Origin: Gammaproteobacteria bacterium
GTDB taxonomy: Bacteria > Pseudomonadota > Gammaproteobacteria > Ga0077536
DNA length: 64,000 bases
Assembly: GCA_016209015.1 (NCBI GenBank)
Contig: JACQWY010000026.1
Span: 47,507-111,506, forward strand
Reading direction: 5' to 3'
In this document: piece by piece, positions 45,701 through 54,677 of the stretch
Layout: each line of letters starts with the position of its first letter
How positions within the stretch are numbered: position 1 is the stretch's first letter
Translations under genes and position numbers: made by a program
Notes under the pieces: generated by a model
Told to the model about the DNA's origin: nothing
The model's database searches: none
The model's input: the letters and a program-made list of their open reading frames with translations, nothing else

Positions 45701-47350
45701 ATGAATCCGGCTTTCGAGGCGATGTACACGGACGACTATGCCCGCCGCATGCACGCGAGCGGCGACTGGCGGAACGAGCTCCTGCTGTCCTGTCTCGATC
45801 GCGCGCTCGAGCTCGCCCCGGATCACCTCGCGATCGTCGATCACAACAGCATGACGGGCCGGCGCACCGCGCTCACGTATCGCGCGCTGAAGGCGGAAGT
45901 CGATCGCCTCGCGGTCGGGCTCGCGCGCCTCGGCGTCGGCCGCGGCGAAGTCGTGTCGTTCCAGTTGCCGAACTGGTGGCAGTTCACTGCACTGCATCTC
46001 GCGTGTCTGTCGATCGGCGCGATCAGCAATCCGCTGATGCCGATTTTCCGCGAGCGCGAGCTCGCGTTCATGCTGGAGCTCGCGGAGGCCCGCGTGCTCG
46101 TCGTGCCGCGGCTCTTCCGCGGCTTCGACTATCCGGCGATGGCCGCGGGCCTGCGCGCGCGCCTGCCGGCGCTCGCGCACGTGCTCGTCGTCGACGGCAC
46201 GGACGGGAATGCCTTCGAACGCGCGCTGCCGCCGCTCGAACCCGGCTGCGACGTCGCGGCGCTCATCGGCGGTCGGCGCCCGCATGCGGACGAGGTCATC
46301 GAGATCATGTACACGTCCGGCACGACCGGCGAGCCGAAAGGCGTCATGCACACCTCGAACACGACGTTCAGCAACGTGCGGACGTTCGCCGAGCGCCTGC
46401 ACATCGGGCCGGACGACGTCTTCCTCATGGCCTCGCCCATGGCGCACCAGACCGGCTTTCTCTACGGCATGGTGATGCCGATCGCGGCGCGGGCGACGGC
46501 CTGCTACCAGGACGTGTGGGAGCCCGCGAAGGCGACGGACATCATCGCCGCGGAGCACGTGACGTTCACGATGGGCTCCACGCCTTTCCTCGCCGATCTC
46601 GCCGACGCCGCGGAGCAGCGGCCGGAAGCGTTCGCGAGCCTGGAGACGTTCGTCTCGGCCGGTGCGCCGATTCCCCGTGCGCTCGTGCGGCGCGCGCGGG
46701 AGAGCATGCAGGCTTCGATCCTCTCGGCCTGGGGCATGACCGAAGTCGCGGCCTGCACGTTGACGCCGCCCGAAGCCCCCGAGGACAAGGCCTTCGAAAC
46801 GGACGGCAGCCTGCTCCCCGGCATGGAGCTTCGCATCGCGGCGCCCGACGGCACGACGCTGGCGCCAGGCCAGGAAGGACGCCTCCTCGCGCGCGGCTGC
46901 AGTGTCTTCGCGGGTTACCTCAAGCGGCCGCAGCTCTACGCCTTCGACGACGACGGCTGGTTCGACACGGGCGATCTCGCGCGTCTCGACGCCGAGGGCT
47001 ACGTGCGCATCACCGGCCGCGCCAAGGATCTCATCATCCGCGGCGGCGAGAACATCCCGGTCGTCGAGATCGAGAACCTGCTCTACCAGCATCCGGCGGT
47101 GCTCGAAGCCGCGATCGTCGGCATGCCCGACCCGCGCCTCGGCGAGCGTGCCTGCGCGTTCGTCGTCACGAAGGACGGCGCCCCGCTCGACCTGCCGGCG
47201 GTCACCGAATGGCTCGGCCGGTTCAATGTCTCGCGGACCTACTGGCCGGAACGCATCGAAGTCCTGGAGACGCTGCCACGCACGCCGAGCGGCAAAATCC
47301 AGAAGTTCCAGTTGCGCGAGCGGGCGCAGTCGCTCACCCCGGCACGTTGA
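45701..47350 (+). CDS. AMP-forming acyl-CoA ligase (cyclohexanecarboxylate/long-chain-type)
   Basis: 549 residues. ANL superfamily motifs in order: A3 P-loop MYTSGTTGEPKGVMH (about 203-217), A5 SAWGMTEVAACTLT, A7 GWFDTGDLARLD, A8 GRAKDLIIRGGENIPVVEIE and the A10 catalytic Lys in LPRTPSGKIQKFQL. It would activate a carboxylic acid with ATP and CoA. The best resemblance I see is to cyclohexanecarboxylate-CoA ligase-like enzymes, but the substrate is not determinable. It probably shares a transcript with the upstream amidase. Confidence 0.92.
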   Translation: MNPAFEAMYTDDYARRMHASGDWRNELLLSCLDRALELAPDHLAIVDHNSMTGRRTALTYRALKAEVDRLAVGLARLGVGRGEVVSFQLPNWWQFTALHLACLSIGAISNPLMPIFRERELAFMLELAEARVLVVPRLFRGFDYPAMAAGLRARLPALAHVLVVDGTDGNAFERALPPLEPGCDVAALIGGRRPHADEVIEIMYTSGTTGEPKGVMHTSNTTFSNVRTFAERLHIGPDDVFLMASPMAHQTGFLYGMVMPIAARATACYQDVWEPAKATDIIAAEHVTFTMGSTPFLADLADAAEQRPEAFASLETFVSAGAPIPRALVRRARESMQASILSAWGMTEVAACTLTPPEAPEDKAFETDGSLLPGMELRIAAPDGTTLAPGQEGRLLARGCSVFAGYLKRPQLYAFDDDGWFDTGDLARLDAEGYVRITGRAKDLIIRGGENIPVVEIENLLYQHPAVLEAAIVGMPDPRLGERACAFVVTKDGAPLDLPAVTEWLGRFNVSRTYWPERIEVLETLPRTPSGKIQKFQLRERAQSLTPAR

Positions 47351-47472
47351 GCCGCGGCGGGCTTCTGGCGGAGCACGCGCCCGCGTAGTATTCAGCTCCG
47401 CGGCCGCAAGTCGATACGGATCGACGAGCGCCGCCCGGCGCAACACGGATCCGATCACCCGTTCACCGACAC

Positions 47473-49167
47473 ATGCCGAAAACCTACAACAGATTCCTGG
47501 TCCTGGCCGGCGTGTTGATGCTGATGCTGCTGATCCTGACCACGCTCTATCTCGTCGGCATGCACTACCTCGAGGACAAGCCGCGCGATTTCTGGCAGGC
47601 CCTGCAATGGGCGGCCGGCACGGCGTCGACGACGGGCTACGGCGGCGACATCAGTTGGCACAATCCGCTCATGGTCGTCTTCGTGGTCTGCGCGCAGTTC
47701 GTCGGCGTGATCATGCTGTTCCTGGTGTTCCCGATCTACCTCATCCCGGTACTGGAAGCCCGCTTCGAGACGAAGCTGCCGACCGACGCCGTGAAGACGC
47801 GCGATCACGTCGTGCTGTTCGACTACGGCCCGGCGGTCGCGACGCTGCTCACGGAGCTCGACCAGGCGCGCATCAAGACCGTCGTCATCGAGGAGCACGT
47901 CGCCGACGCGCGCCATCTCCTCGAGCAGGGCCGCACGCTCATCCACGGCGCGCTCGAGGACGGGGTATTGCGGAAGGCGAACCTGCTCCATGCCCGCGCG
48001 CTCATCGTCAACAGCAGCGACGAGCGCAACGCGGCGACGATCCTCGCCGCCCGCCAGCTCGGCTACCAGGGCGAGATCCTCGCGCTCGTCGAGGACCCGT
48101 TCCATCTCGAGCCGATGATCCTCGCCGGCGCGAACGACGCCTACACGCCGCGCCACGTGCTCGGCGCCGCACTCGCCGCGCGCGCGAGCCAGCGCGTGAA
48201 CCCGACCGTGACGGGACTCAGCCATCTCGGCCACCGCCTGCAGGTCGCCGAGGTGCGCATCACGCGCGACAGCGAGCTGCGCGGCAAGACGCTGCACGAG
48301 GCAAACCTCCGCCAGCACGTCGGCGTGACCGTCATCGGCCAATGGGTGGGCGGCAAGCTCGTCTCGCCGCCGACGCCCGACATGCGGCTCGAGGCGGGCG
48401 GGATCCTGATCCTCGTCGGCAGCGACGAAGGCATCCGCAATTTCATGACGCTGTGCGCCGGCACGCGCCGCGTGCAGCGCCACGGCAGCTTCCTCATCTG
48501 CGGCGGCGGCGAAGTCGGACAGAAAGTCGCGCAACTGCTGCGCGAGGCGGGCGAGCAGACGTTCATCATCGACAGCCGTCCCGTGCCGGGCGTCGACCTC
48601 GTCGGCAACGTGCTCGACACGAAGCTCCTGAAGGAAGCCGGCGTCGAATACGTGCATGCGGTCATCCTCGCGCTGAGCGCGGATGCCACCACGCTCTTCA
48701 GCACCGTCATCGTCAAGGACCTCGCGCCCGACGTGCCCGTCATCGCGCGCGTCAATCACGCCGAGAACGTCGAGCGCATCTACGCCGCGGGGGCGGACTT
48801 CGCGCTGTCGATCTCGCAGGTGTCCGGGCAACTGCTCGCCTTGCGTCTGCTCGGCCACCAGAGCGTCGCGGTCGATCCCGAGCTCTCCGTCGTCGCGGTT
48901 TCGACGCACGGCATCGCCGGCCATCATCCGAAGGATCACCACATCCGCGAGAAGACGGGCTGCACGGTCGTCGCGGTGGAGCGCGGCGAGGAACTGCTCG
49001 TCGAGTTCGGCGAAGACTTCCATTTCGAGCCGGCCGACACCGTCTACGTCTGCGGCAGCGACAGCGGTATCCAGCGCTACTACGAGCTCTATCCTCAGCC
49101 GCGCGAGCGGGTGACCGGCGGCGCAGTGCCCGCGCTGCCGTCGAGCCCGGAACGCAGCGTGGTATGA
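47473..49167 (+). CDS. K+ channel with two RCK/TrkA-type regulatory units
   Basis: 564 residues. Two membrane helices (about 9-29 and 66-90) flank a pore loop with the selectivity filter TTGYGG at 53-58. Two TrkA_N (Rossmann) and TrkA_C pairs follow: HVVLFDYGPAVATLLTEL begins the first, VAEVRITRDSELRGKTL lies in TrkA_C 1, SFLICGGGEVGQKVAQLL begins the second, and VVAVERGEELLVEFGEDFHF is TrkA_C 2. The first Rossmann glycine motif is degenerate (DYGPAV), the second is intact (GGGEVG). It would form a tetrameric ligand-gated K+ channel. A monocistronic unit appears likely. Confidence 0.9.
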   Translation: MPKTYNRFLVLAGVLMLMLLILTTLYLVGMHYLEDKPRDFWQALQWAAGTASTTGYGGDISWHNPLMVVFVVCAQFVGVIMLFLVFPIYLIPVLEARFETKLPTDAVKTRDHVVLFDYGPAVATLLTELDQARIKTVVIEEHVADARHLLEQGRTLIHGALEDGVLRKANLLHARALIVNSSDERNAATILAARQLGYQGEILALVEDPFHLEPMILAGANDAYTPRHVLGAALAARASQRVNPTVTGLSHLGHRLQVAEVRITRDSELRGKTLHEANLRQHVGVTVIGQWVGGKLVSPPTPDMRLEAGGILILVGSDEGIRNFMTLCAGTRRVQRHGSFLICGGGEVGQKVAQLLREAGEQTFIIDSRPVPGVDLVGNVLDTKLLKEAGVEYVHAVILALSADATTLFSTVIVKDLAPDVPVIARVNHAENVERIYAAGADFALSISQVSGQLLALRLLGHQSVAVDPELSVVAVSTHGIAGHHPKDHHIREKTGCTVVAVERGEELLVEFGEDFHFEPADTVYVCGSDSGIQRYYELYPQPRERVTGGAVPALPSSPERSVV

Positions 49168-49224
49168 GGGTCACCTGCGCGCATCGTCGCGGCGCTGCTA
49201 CGCGATTGGCGCGATTGGCGCCAT

Positions 49225-49261
49225 TGGGGTCAGAGTCCATTTCCATTGGACTCTGACCCCA
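49225..49261. repeat. Perfect 15-bp-stem hairpin of the GGGGTCAGAGTC type
   Basis: TGGGGTCAGAGTCCA, 7-base loop, TGGACTCTGACCCCA, a perfect inverted repeat. Just before it are three near-copies of GCGATTGGC. It lies between the K+ channel stop and the MFS start. The GGGGTCAGAGTC core resembles palindromes seen next to REP-associated transposases in other proteobacteria (from memory, not checked). It could also terminate the channel transcript, although no T-run follows. Confidence 0.75.
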
Positions 49262-49295
49262 TTAGCCTGCGGCGCATGGCTGCCTCGCGCTCCGC

Positions 49296-50537
49296 GTGAC
49301 GAAGCCGATCTTCCCCGGCTGGTTCGTCGTCGGCGCGGCCTTCGCCGTGCTGTTCCTCGCCTACGGGCTGCAGTTCAGCTTCGGCGTCTTCGTCACGGGC
49401 ATGGGCCAGGAGCTCGGCTGGACACGTGCCGAGACGACACTGCCCTATGCGATTTACGTCTTCAACTACGGCTGGCTCTCGGTGTTCACGGGCCGCGCGA
49501 CGGATCGCTTCGGGCCGCGCATCGTCGTCACCGTCGGCGCCGTGCTGCTCGGGCTCGGCTGGGGCTTGAGCGCGCTCGTCACGACGCGCTGGCAGCTCAG
49601 CGTGACGCTCGGCCTCGTCGCAGCGCTCGGCATGAGCGTGACCTGGGTGCCGTGCAACGCGACGGTCGCACGCTGGTTCCTGCGCCGTCGTGGCATCGCG
49701 ACCTCGCTCGCCTCGACCGGCACGAGCGTCGGCAACTTCGTCGTGCCGCCGATCGCCGCCGCGCTCGCGCAGAACATCGGCTGGCGCGCCACGCTCGGCA
49801 TCATCGCCGTGAGCTGCGCGGCGCTCATGACCGTCGCCGCGCGCACGATGTGGCGCGATCCGGAAACGCTGGGCCTCTGGCCCGACGGCGCTACCGAGCC
49901 GCCGCATGCCATGCATCTCACCGGCCGCACCGTGCGCGAGGTGTTCTGGACCGAGCCTTTCCTGCTCGTCGTCACGAGCTACTTCCTGACCTGGCTCGTC
50001 GTCTTCGTACCGTTCGCACACGCCGCCGCCTTCGCCGAGGATCTCGGCATGAGCAAGGTCGCGGCCGCGTCCGTGATCTCCGCGATCGGCGTGGGCGGCA
50101 TCGCGGGCCGCCTCGTCTCCGGCCACTGGGCCGATCGCCTGGGGCACTTCGCGGCGCTGATCGGCGCCTTCGCGCTGCAGGCCGTCTCGTTCGTGATGTT
50201 CGCGTTCGCGGAAGGTCCCGCGCTCCTGATGCCGGCGGCGGCGATCTTCGGCTTCTCGTACGGCGGCGGCGTGACGATGCTCGCGCCGCTGTGTTCCGAC
50301 CTCTTCGGCCGGCGCAATCTCGCGAGCATCGTCGGCGCGGTGTTCGGCATCACCTGTGCGGCCTCTGCGTTCGGACCGTACCTCGCGGGCTGGCTGTTCG
50401 ACGTCTCCGGAAGCTACGTCTCGTCGTTCCTCATCTCGGCCCTCGCGAACGTCCTCGCGCTCGCGGCGATGGCCTGGCTCGCGTGGCGGACGCGGCATGC
50501 CGTGACGGCGCCGCTGCAGGTTCGCGAGGATCCGTAG
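49296..50537 (+). CDS. Major facilitator superfamily transporter (OFA/MCT-like)
   Basis: 413 residues, GTG start, about 12 membrane helices. It begins MTKPIFPGWFVVGAAFAVLF and contains GRATDRFGPRIVVTVGAVLL (the loop 2-3 motif) and RRGIATSLASTGTSVGNFVV, then GHWADRLGHFAALIGAFALQ in the second half. This layout is usual for oxalate/formate-antiporter-like and monocarboxylate carriers. Substrate is unknown; proximity to CoA-transferase, amidase and ligase genes suggests an organic acid. There is no clear ribosome-binding site. Repeat elements flank both ends. Confidence 0.88.
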   Translation: MTKPIFPGWFVVGAAFAVLFLAYGLQFSFGVFVTGMGQELGWTRAETTLPYAIYVFNYGWLSVFTGRATDRFGPRIVVTVGAVLLGLGWGLSALVTTRWQLSVTLGLVAALGMSVTWVPCNATVARWFLRRRGIATSLASTGTSVGNFVVPPIAAALAQNIGWRATLGIIAVSCAALMTVAARTMWRDPETLGLWPDGATEPPHAMHLTGRTVREVFWTEPFLLVVTSYFLTWLVVFVPFAHAAAFAEDLGMSKVAAASVISAIGVGGIAGRLVSGHWADRLGHFAALIGAFALQAVSFVMFAFAEGPALLMPAAAIFGFSYGGGVTMLAPLCSDLFGRRNLASIVGAVFGITCAASAFGPYLAGWLFDVSGSYVSSFLISALANVLALAAMAWLAWRTRHAVTAPLQVREDP

Positions 50538-50540
50538 ATC

Positions 50541-50635
50541 GGGCTGACGAAGGAAGTCCGACGCCACTTTTCCGTCGACGGCGGTTTGCGTCGACTTCGC
50601 CCGGGCGCGGAATGTCGGGCTTCCTTCGTCGGCCC
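50541..50635. repeat. Family 2 inverted-repeat element, copy 1
   Basis: Terminal inverted repeats GGGCTGACGAAGGAAGTCCG (22 bases, 50541-50562) and the complement at 50614-50635 agree at 20 of 22 positions. The total is 95 bases with a GC-rich core. It begins three bases after the TAG stop of the MFS gene. A related element is at 55101-55225. A separate palindrome GCGGGCAA-a-TTGCCCGC lies at about 50668-50684. Confidence 0.8.
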
Positions 50636-50766
50636 GACCTGCGATGCGCGTTCCGGAGCGCAAACCGCGGGCAAATTGCCCGCATCCCGCCGGGCAAGCT
50701 GCTCTGTTCCGAACGAGCGCCCGTTTCCTAGCATGGGTCCACGGCACGCCGCCGGAGAGGCTCCCC

Positions 50767-51315
50767 ATGACGTTCATCATCCATGACTCGCTTCGCCTGC
50801 GGGTCGCCGCCGCCGTCGTCGCCCTGTTCACCACGTTCATCGCCCACGCCAGCCCGAGCGTCCTCGTCCTCGACTTCGGTCTCGACGACGACACGCTGCT
50901 GCCGCGCGTGCCGAAGGAAGTCGCGCGCTGCGCCGCGCTCGCGCCGCTCGTGCGCGAATGGCTGCAACAGCTCGCCGTCGACGTGAAGTCATATCAGGGC
51001 AATCCCGAAACGCTCGCCCGCACCGCGAACGGCTATCTCGTCGCGCATCCCGAGGAAGCGGCGGCCCTCGGCCGCGCCGCGGGTGCGGACTGGGTCGCGC
51101 TCGGCGTGCAGCGCAAGTTCAGCTTTCTCATCTCGTGGCTGCGCCTCTATCTCATCGACGCGCACACCGGCCGCATCGTCACGCGCGCGGAAGCGGATCT
51201 TCGCGGCAGCATGGACGATCTCCGCATGACGCGACGCGCGGCGGTGAGCCTCGCGGATCAGATGAAGACTTTGATCGGGCAGATCGAGGCCCGCCGGGCA
51301 ATCCCGAACCGGTGA
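50767..51315 (+). CDS. Exported DUF2380-family protein
   Basis: 182 residues from the ATG at 50767 (GGAGAGG upstream). Signal peptide RLRVAAAVVALFTTFIAHAS. The mature part carries the DUF2380 pattern: VLVLDFGLDDDTLLPR, an REWLQQLAVDVKSYQ segment, AAALGRAAGADWVALGVQRK and LRLYLIDAHTGRIVTRAEAD, then a helical end. The function of the family is unknown; the fold resembles periplasmic TolB-N/CsgG-like alpha/beta proteins (inference). It stands alone. Confidence 0.8.
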   Translation: MTFIIHDSLRLRVAAAVVALFTTFIAHASPSVLVLDFGLDDDTLLPRVPKEVARCAALAPLVREWLQQLAVDVKSYQGNPETLARTANGYLVAHPEEAAALGRAAGADWVALGVQRKFSFLISWLRLYLIDAHTGRIVTRAEADLRGSMDDLRMTRRAAVSLADQMKTLIGQIEARRAIPNR

Positions 51316-51750
51316 CCTCGCTATAGGATGCGCCGACGCAGGAGGCGCATCGATCGCGACTTTCGTTTCTTCATGGAGGGAGATCCCGCGCCACGATTGA
51401 CTGCCGCGCCCCGCCATCGAAACTCCGAAGTTGATCGAGCTCTTCGCGACTCAGATTTTTCCTATGTTCAGCTCTCTGCGGATGTAGTCCAATTCCGCTT
51501 GCCGCGAGCTGGACGATCGACTGGGGTCCCTTCATGACTTCAAGCATGAGCCCCTCGCCTTATCACTGAAGGGTCTCGCCTGCTGTCCCACATCCACGGA
51601 TGACGAGTGGGGGACCGGCGAGATGCGCTCGTGCGGCGACACGGAAATACCAGCTCTGCTTCTCCTGAAGCGCGACTCGTCACCTCCGCAGCAGGTCGAG
51701 CGCGACACCCATCCCATACTGTTCATTCTTGCGAGATCGAGGGCATCCCC
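51316..51750. other. Intergenic region before the PEP-CTERM genes
   Basis: 435 bases with no convincing gene. It is more AT-rich than the flanks near 51430-51500. Short open frames exist but lack protein-like composition and ribosome-binding sites. A promoter for the downstream PEP-CTERM gene is expected here but not identifiable. Confidence 0.4.
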
Positions 51751-52407
51751 ATGCAAAAGCGTAATGCGACATTTCTTTCCGTCTGCCTGGCGGCGTGTTT
51801 CACCACCGCTTCCGCGGCCGGCGCGGTCGTCTATTCGGAAAATTTCGACGACGCAGCGTTCTTCGACTCGGTGTTCATCCCCGCCGGCGAGGTCTATGCG
51901 CACAACGATCGCATCGGCTGGGCGAATACGGGAATCGGATACATCAAGGATGCCGCAGGGTGGACGTTCGCAAATGGCGCATATCTCGCCATGCAGGAAG
52001 GAACGGCGGATCACGCGTTGTGGTTGAACGAGATCGGGCCCGGAGCGACGAAGACCATCGATGGGCTCACCGTCGGTCAGCAATACGAGATCAGCTTTCT
52101 GCAGTGGGGAGACGACTTCACTAACTCATCCTTCACGGGAAATCTCGACGTCGATGGCACGACGATCCTGAGCTACGACTACACCGTCAAAGCTTTCGGG
52201 ACGGCCGATCCCGTGACGCGCACGGCGCATTTCACGGCGACGAGAACGACGGCGACGCTGATTTTCGGCGCTTCGTCAGGCGGAGCTTCGCCCATCATCG
52301 ATGGCCTCAGGGTGTCGAGCGTTCCGCTTCCGCCCGCGCTGCCGCTTTTCGCGGCGGCGATGGTGGGTCTGCGTCGTCGGAACAAGAAGGCGCAAGCGAA
52401 GGCTTAG
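51751..52407 (+). CDS. PEP-CTERM exported protein (carbohydrate-binding-like body)
   Basis: 218 residues. Signal peptide (FLSVCLAACFTTASAAGAVV). The body is beta-rich (TIDGLTVGQQYEISFLQWGD, TRTAHFTATRTTATLIFGAS) and resembles DUF642/galactose-binding-like domains often seen in PEP-CTERM proteins. The sorting tail is VPLPPALPLFAAAMVGLRRR: the VPLP box, a hydrophobic helix, then basic residues. Exosortase would cleave it and link it to extracellular polysaccharide in known systems. No exosortase or EPS genes are in the window. GAGGG lies before the ATG at 51751. Confidence 0.85.
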   Translation: MQKRNATFLSVCLAACFTTASAAGAVVYSENFDDAAFFDSVFIPAGEVYAHNDRIGWANTGIGYIKDAAGWTFANGAYLAMQEGTADHALWLNEIGPGATKTIDGLTVGQQYEISFLQWGDDFTNSSFTGNLDVDGTTILSYDYTVKAFGTADPVTRTAHFTATRTTATLIFGASSGGASPIIDGLRVSSVPLPPALPLFAAAMVGLRRRNKKAQAKA

Positions 52408-52534
52408 CGGCAGCGGGTGCGAGTAGCGCCGCGACATGACGACGACGATGACAACCCGGAATCGCGGGCGTGCATTTCAGGCTCGGCGGTTCCGCAATCG
52501 GTTTCTCGCAATAAATCGAATTGGAGAATGAAAG

Positions 52535-53368
52535 ATGGAAATTAAGGAAGCTCTGAATAAGTCCATCCTGGACTTTTCAGAGCACGGTCGGCAAGAAGCG
52601 TGGTTCTTGCCAACCTTACGTGAACAATGGCTTACGCCACTGTTCACGGCGGCACATCCCTGTGCCGCCGGAAGCTCTGAATGCTCGACGCCCGCGTTCG
52701 CCGCCGTCGTTTACGACGGAATCGGTCCGGGGAATGCCTATGTGCAGTACCAGATCGGATGGCAGGTCAACGCGAGTTTCGCGCCCACCGTGGAATTCGC
52801 GGCGAGCGGCAATTACGAGGTGACGCAGATCGATGTGCTGCTGGTATACGACTCAGGCACGAACGGTGCGACGATCAGCTTGTTGACCGCGACCACGGGC
52901 GGCGCACCGGGCGACGTGCTGGGTTCGTGGGGCGTATCGGCACTACCGGCGTCCGGTCTCGGCCCACTGACCACCGTGTACAGCATTTCCCAGGTGAATC
53001 TGCTCGCAGGACAGAGCTATTTCCTGCGTATCGCACCTGCCGACGCTACGACGAATGGCGCATGGCTCTTCGGCGCCAACGAGACCACGATCTACAACGG
53101 CGATGCACTCGCCTATTCGTCCAACAACGCACCGGCATTCAGAATACTGGGCAGCAGCCCCGTGCCCCTGCCCGCAGCGGCCTGGCTGCTTGGCTCGGCC
53201 ATCGGCGGCCTCGGCTTCTTGCGTCGTTGCAGTCAGCCGGGCAGCGCGGTCAGGACGGGAAGCCGCCGCGGGGCGGTTTTCCTTCATGGCCGACGTCGGA
53301 ATTGGGCAATGCTGCGGGCCGACGAGCTTGGGGATCGGAATATGTTTACGGTCGCGAACGGGCGGTAA
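52535..53368 (+). CDS. PEP-CTERM protein gene disrupted at the signal peptide and lacking a normal stop
   Basis: 277 residues as it stands. The start at 52535 has GGAG eight bases upstream, then MEIK is followed by 45 codons read through repeat copy B. Only the end of a signal peptide remains (CSTPAFAAVVYDG). The mature body is plausible (APTVEFAASGNYEVTQIDVL, LLAGQSYFLRIAPADATTNG), and the sorting tail SPVPLPAAAWLLGSAIGGLG-FLRR is intact. Beyond FLRR, where such proteins normally stop, the frame runs another 50 or so residues through a probable terminator. With no hydrophobic signal segment it should not be exported, so I regard it as inactivated, although the frame is open. Confidence 0.65.
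   Translation: MEIKEALNKSILDFSEHGRQEAWFLPTLREQWLTPLFTAAHPCAAGSSECSTPAFAAVVYDGIGPGNAYVQYQIGWQVNASFAPTVEFAASGNYEVTQIDVLLVYDSGTNGATISLLTATTGGAPGDVLGSWGVSALPASGLGPLTTVYSISQVNLLAGQSYFLRIAPADATTNGAWLFGANETTIYNGDALAYSSNNAPAFRILGSSPVPLPAAAWLLGSAIGGLGFLRRCSQPGSAVRTGSRRGAVFLHGRRRNWAMLRADELGDRNMFTVANGR
52546..52681 (+). repeat. Family 1 multi-hairpin element, copy B, inside a PEP-CTERM gene
   Basis: Identical over 136 bases to copy A at 2066-2201, same orientation relative to the flanking genes. It sits four codons after the start of the PEP-CTERM gene and keeps that frame open. GGAAGCTCTGAA bounds both ends. No target duplication is obvious. Confidence 0.92.
53261..53280 (+). terminator. Probable intrinsic terminator
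   Basis: AGCCGCC-gcgg-GGCGGTT stem-loop followed by TTTT. It lies about 35 bases after the expected end of the PEP-CTERM tail and inside the extended reading frame, indicating that the frame has overrun its original stop. Confidence 0.55.
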
Positions 53369-53600
53369 ACGGACGTATTATTTGGGGAGCGAAGAGTTCG
53401 GAATCGACCCGAAGCGGGAAAATTTAGCCGTGTGGCATGCTGCCGGTGGGTTTCCGCGTGATCCCGATTTCCGATAGCACAAGGACATGTGATTCATTTC
53501 CGGACGCCTAGGACTTTTCCGATATTGCAACGCGCTTCACCTGTGCAAGCATCGCGAATGCATCAGAAGCATGGACACAAATTCAACGAAAGGACATCTC

Positions 53601-54677
53601 ATGAAAGTCGCGCCTTACCTTACCCTCGTTCTCGGACTCTCCTCAGCGGCTGCGACGGCTCAGGCGCTACCGATTTACAGCTTTACTGATCTCGGTTCCC
53701 TAGGGGGCGGCAACAGCGCGGCCTATGCCCTCAACGACGCGGGTCAGGTCGCCGGGCAGAGCAACACGAGCGGTGGGAACACGCATGCGACGCTATGGAG
53801 CGGTAGTTCGATCATCGATCTGGCACCCGCGTCCGGTAGCAATCTCAGCTATGCGACCGCAATTAATTCGTCGGGGCAGGTCGTAGGCTCGATACTCAAC
53901 TCCGGAGCAGTAGTTTGGAGCGGAGCGAGTACTTCCTTGCTCAGCCTGCCCCATGGCACCGGCGGCGCGGGGACCGGCATCAACGATTCCGGGCAAGTCG
54001 TAGGTCTTGGCTCGAATGCCGCCGTGCAGTGGTCCGGTGGTACCCCCGTGGATCTGCCGACGATAGGTAGCGGCTTCGCTGCCGCCTATGCAATTAACAA
54101 TGCCGGCCAGATTGCCGGCATTGGGCCCACCTCCAGCGGCGCATTTCACGCCATGCTCTGGAACGGCGGGACCCCGACAGATCTCGGTACGCTGGGCGGA
54201 AGCAGCAGCATCGCTTTCGCAATCAACGCGGGCGGCACGGCGGTCGGTAATGCCATGACAGCGGGCGGCGCGATCCACGCTGCGCTATGGAGCGGCGGGT
54301 CGATCGTGGATCTCGGAGATTTCAGTGGCCAACAGACGGAAGCTTTCGCGATCAACGATAGCAACGAGTCCGTTGGCCGCGCATTCAGCGGCAGTGAGGC
54401 TATCTATCATGCGACCGATCGCGCACTGCTCTGGGAAAACGGACGCGCTTTAGACCTGAACGCTATGCTGGATCCCACGGCTGTCCAAGCCGGCTGGGTG
54501 CTGCAGTACGCTACGGGCATCAATAGCCAGGGTTGGATCGTCGGCCATGCGGTTAACGCGCTCACTGGCGGCGATACAGCTTTCCTGCTGAAGCCTGTAC
54601 CGCTGCCCAGCGCGATCTGGCTTCTGGGCAGCACACTCGCGGGTCTGAGCGGCCTGTCCCGGCGGCCATTGCGCTAG
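53601..54677 (+). CDS. HAF-repeat PEP-CTERM exported protein
   Basis: 358 residues from the ATG at 53601 (AAGGA upstream). Signal peptide (APYLTLVLGLSSAAATAQAL). The body is about seven HAF-type repeats of roughly 45 residues: TDLGSLGGGNSAAYALNDAG, then QVAGQSN and HATLWSG, with recurring D-L-G-x-L-G-G, A-x-x-I-N-x-x-G-x-x-V-G and A-x-L-W-x-x-G blocks. The sorting tail is VPLPSAIWLLGSTLAGLSGL with a terminal SRR. Such proteins are surface or matrix components linked to exopolysaccharide. GC content is lower than in the central operons. It is the third of three PEP-CTERM genes in tandem. Confidence 0.88.
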   Translation: MKVAPYLTLVLGLSSAAATAQALPIYSFTDLGSLGGGNSAAYALNDAGQVAGQSNTSGGNTHATLWSGSSIIDLAPASGSNLSYATAINSSGQVVGSILNSGAVVWSGASTSLLSLPHGTGGAGTGINDSGQVVGLGSNAAVQWSGGTPVDLPTIGSGFAAAYAINNAGQIAGIGPTSSGAFHAMLWNGGTPTDLGTLGGSSSIAFAINAGGTAVGNAMTAGGAIHAALWSGGSIVDLGDFSGQQTEAFAINDSNESVGRAFSGSEAIYHATDRALLWENGRALDLNAMLDPTAVQAGWVLQYATGINSQGWIVGHAVNALTGGDTAFLLKPVPLPSAIWLLGSTLAGLSGLSRRPLR

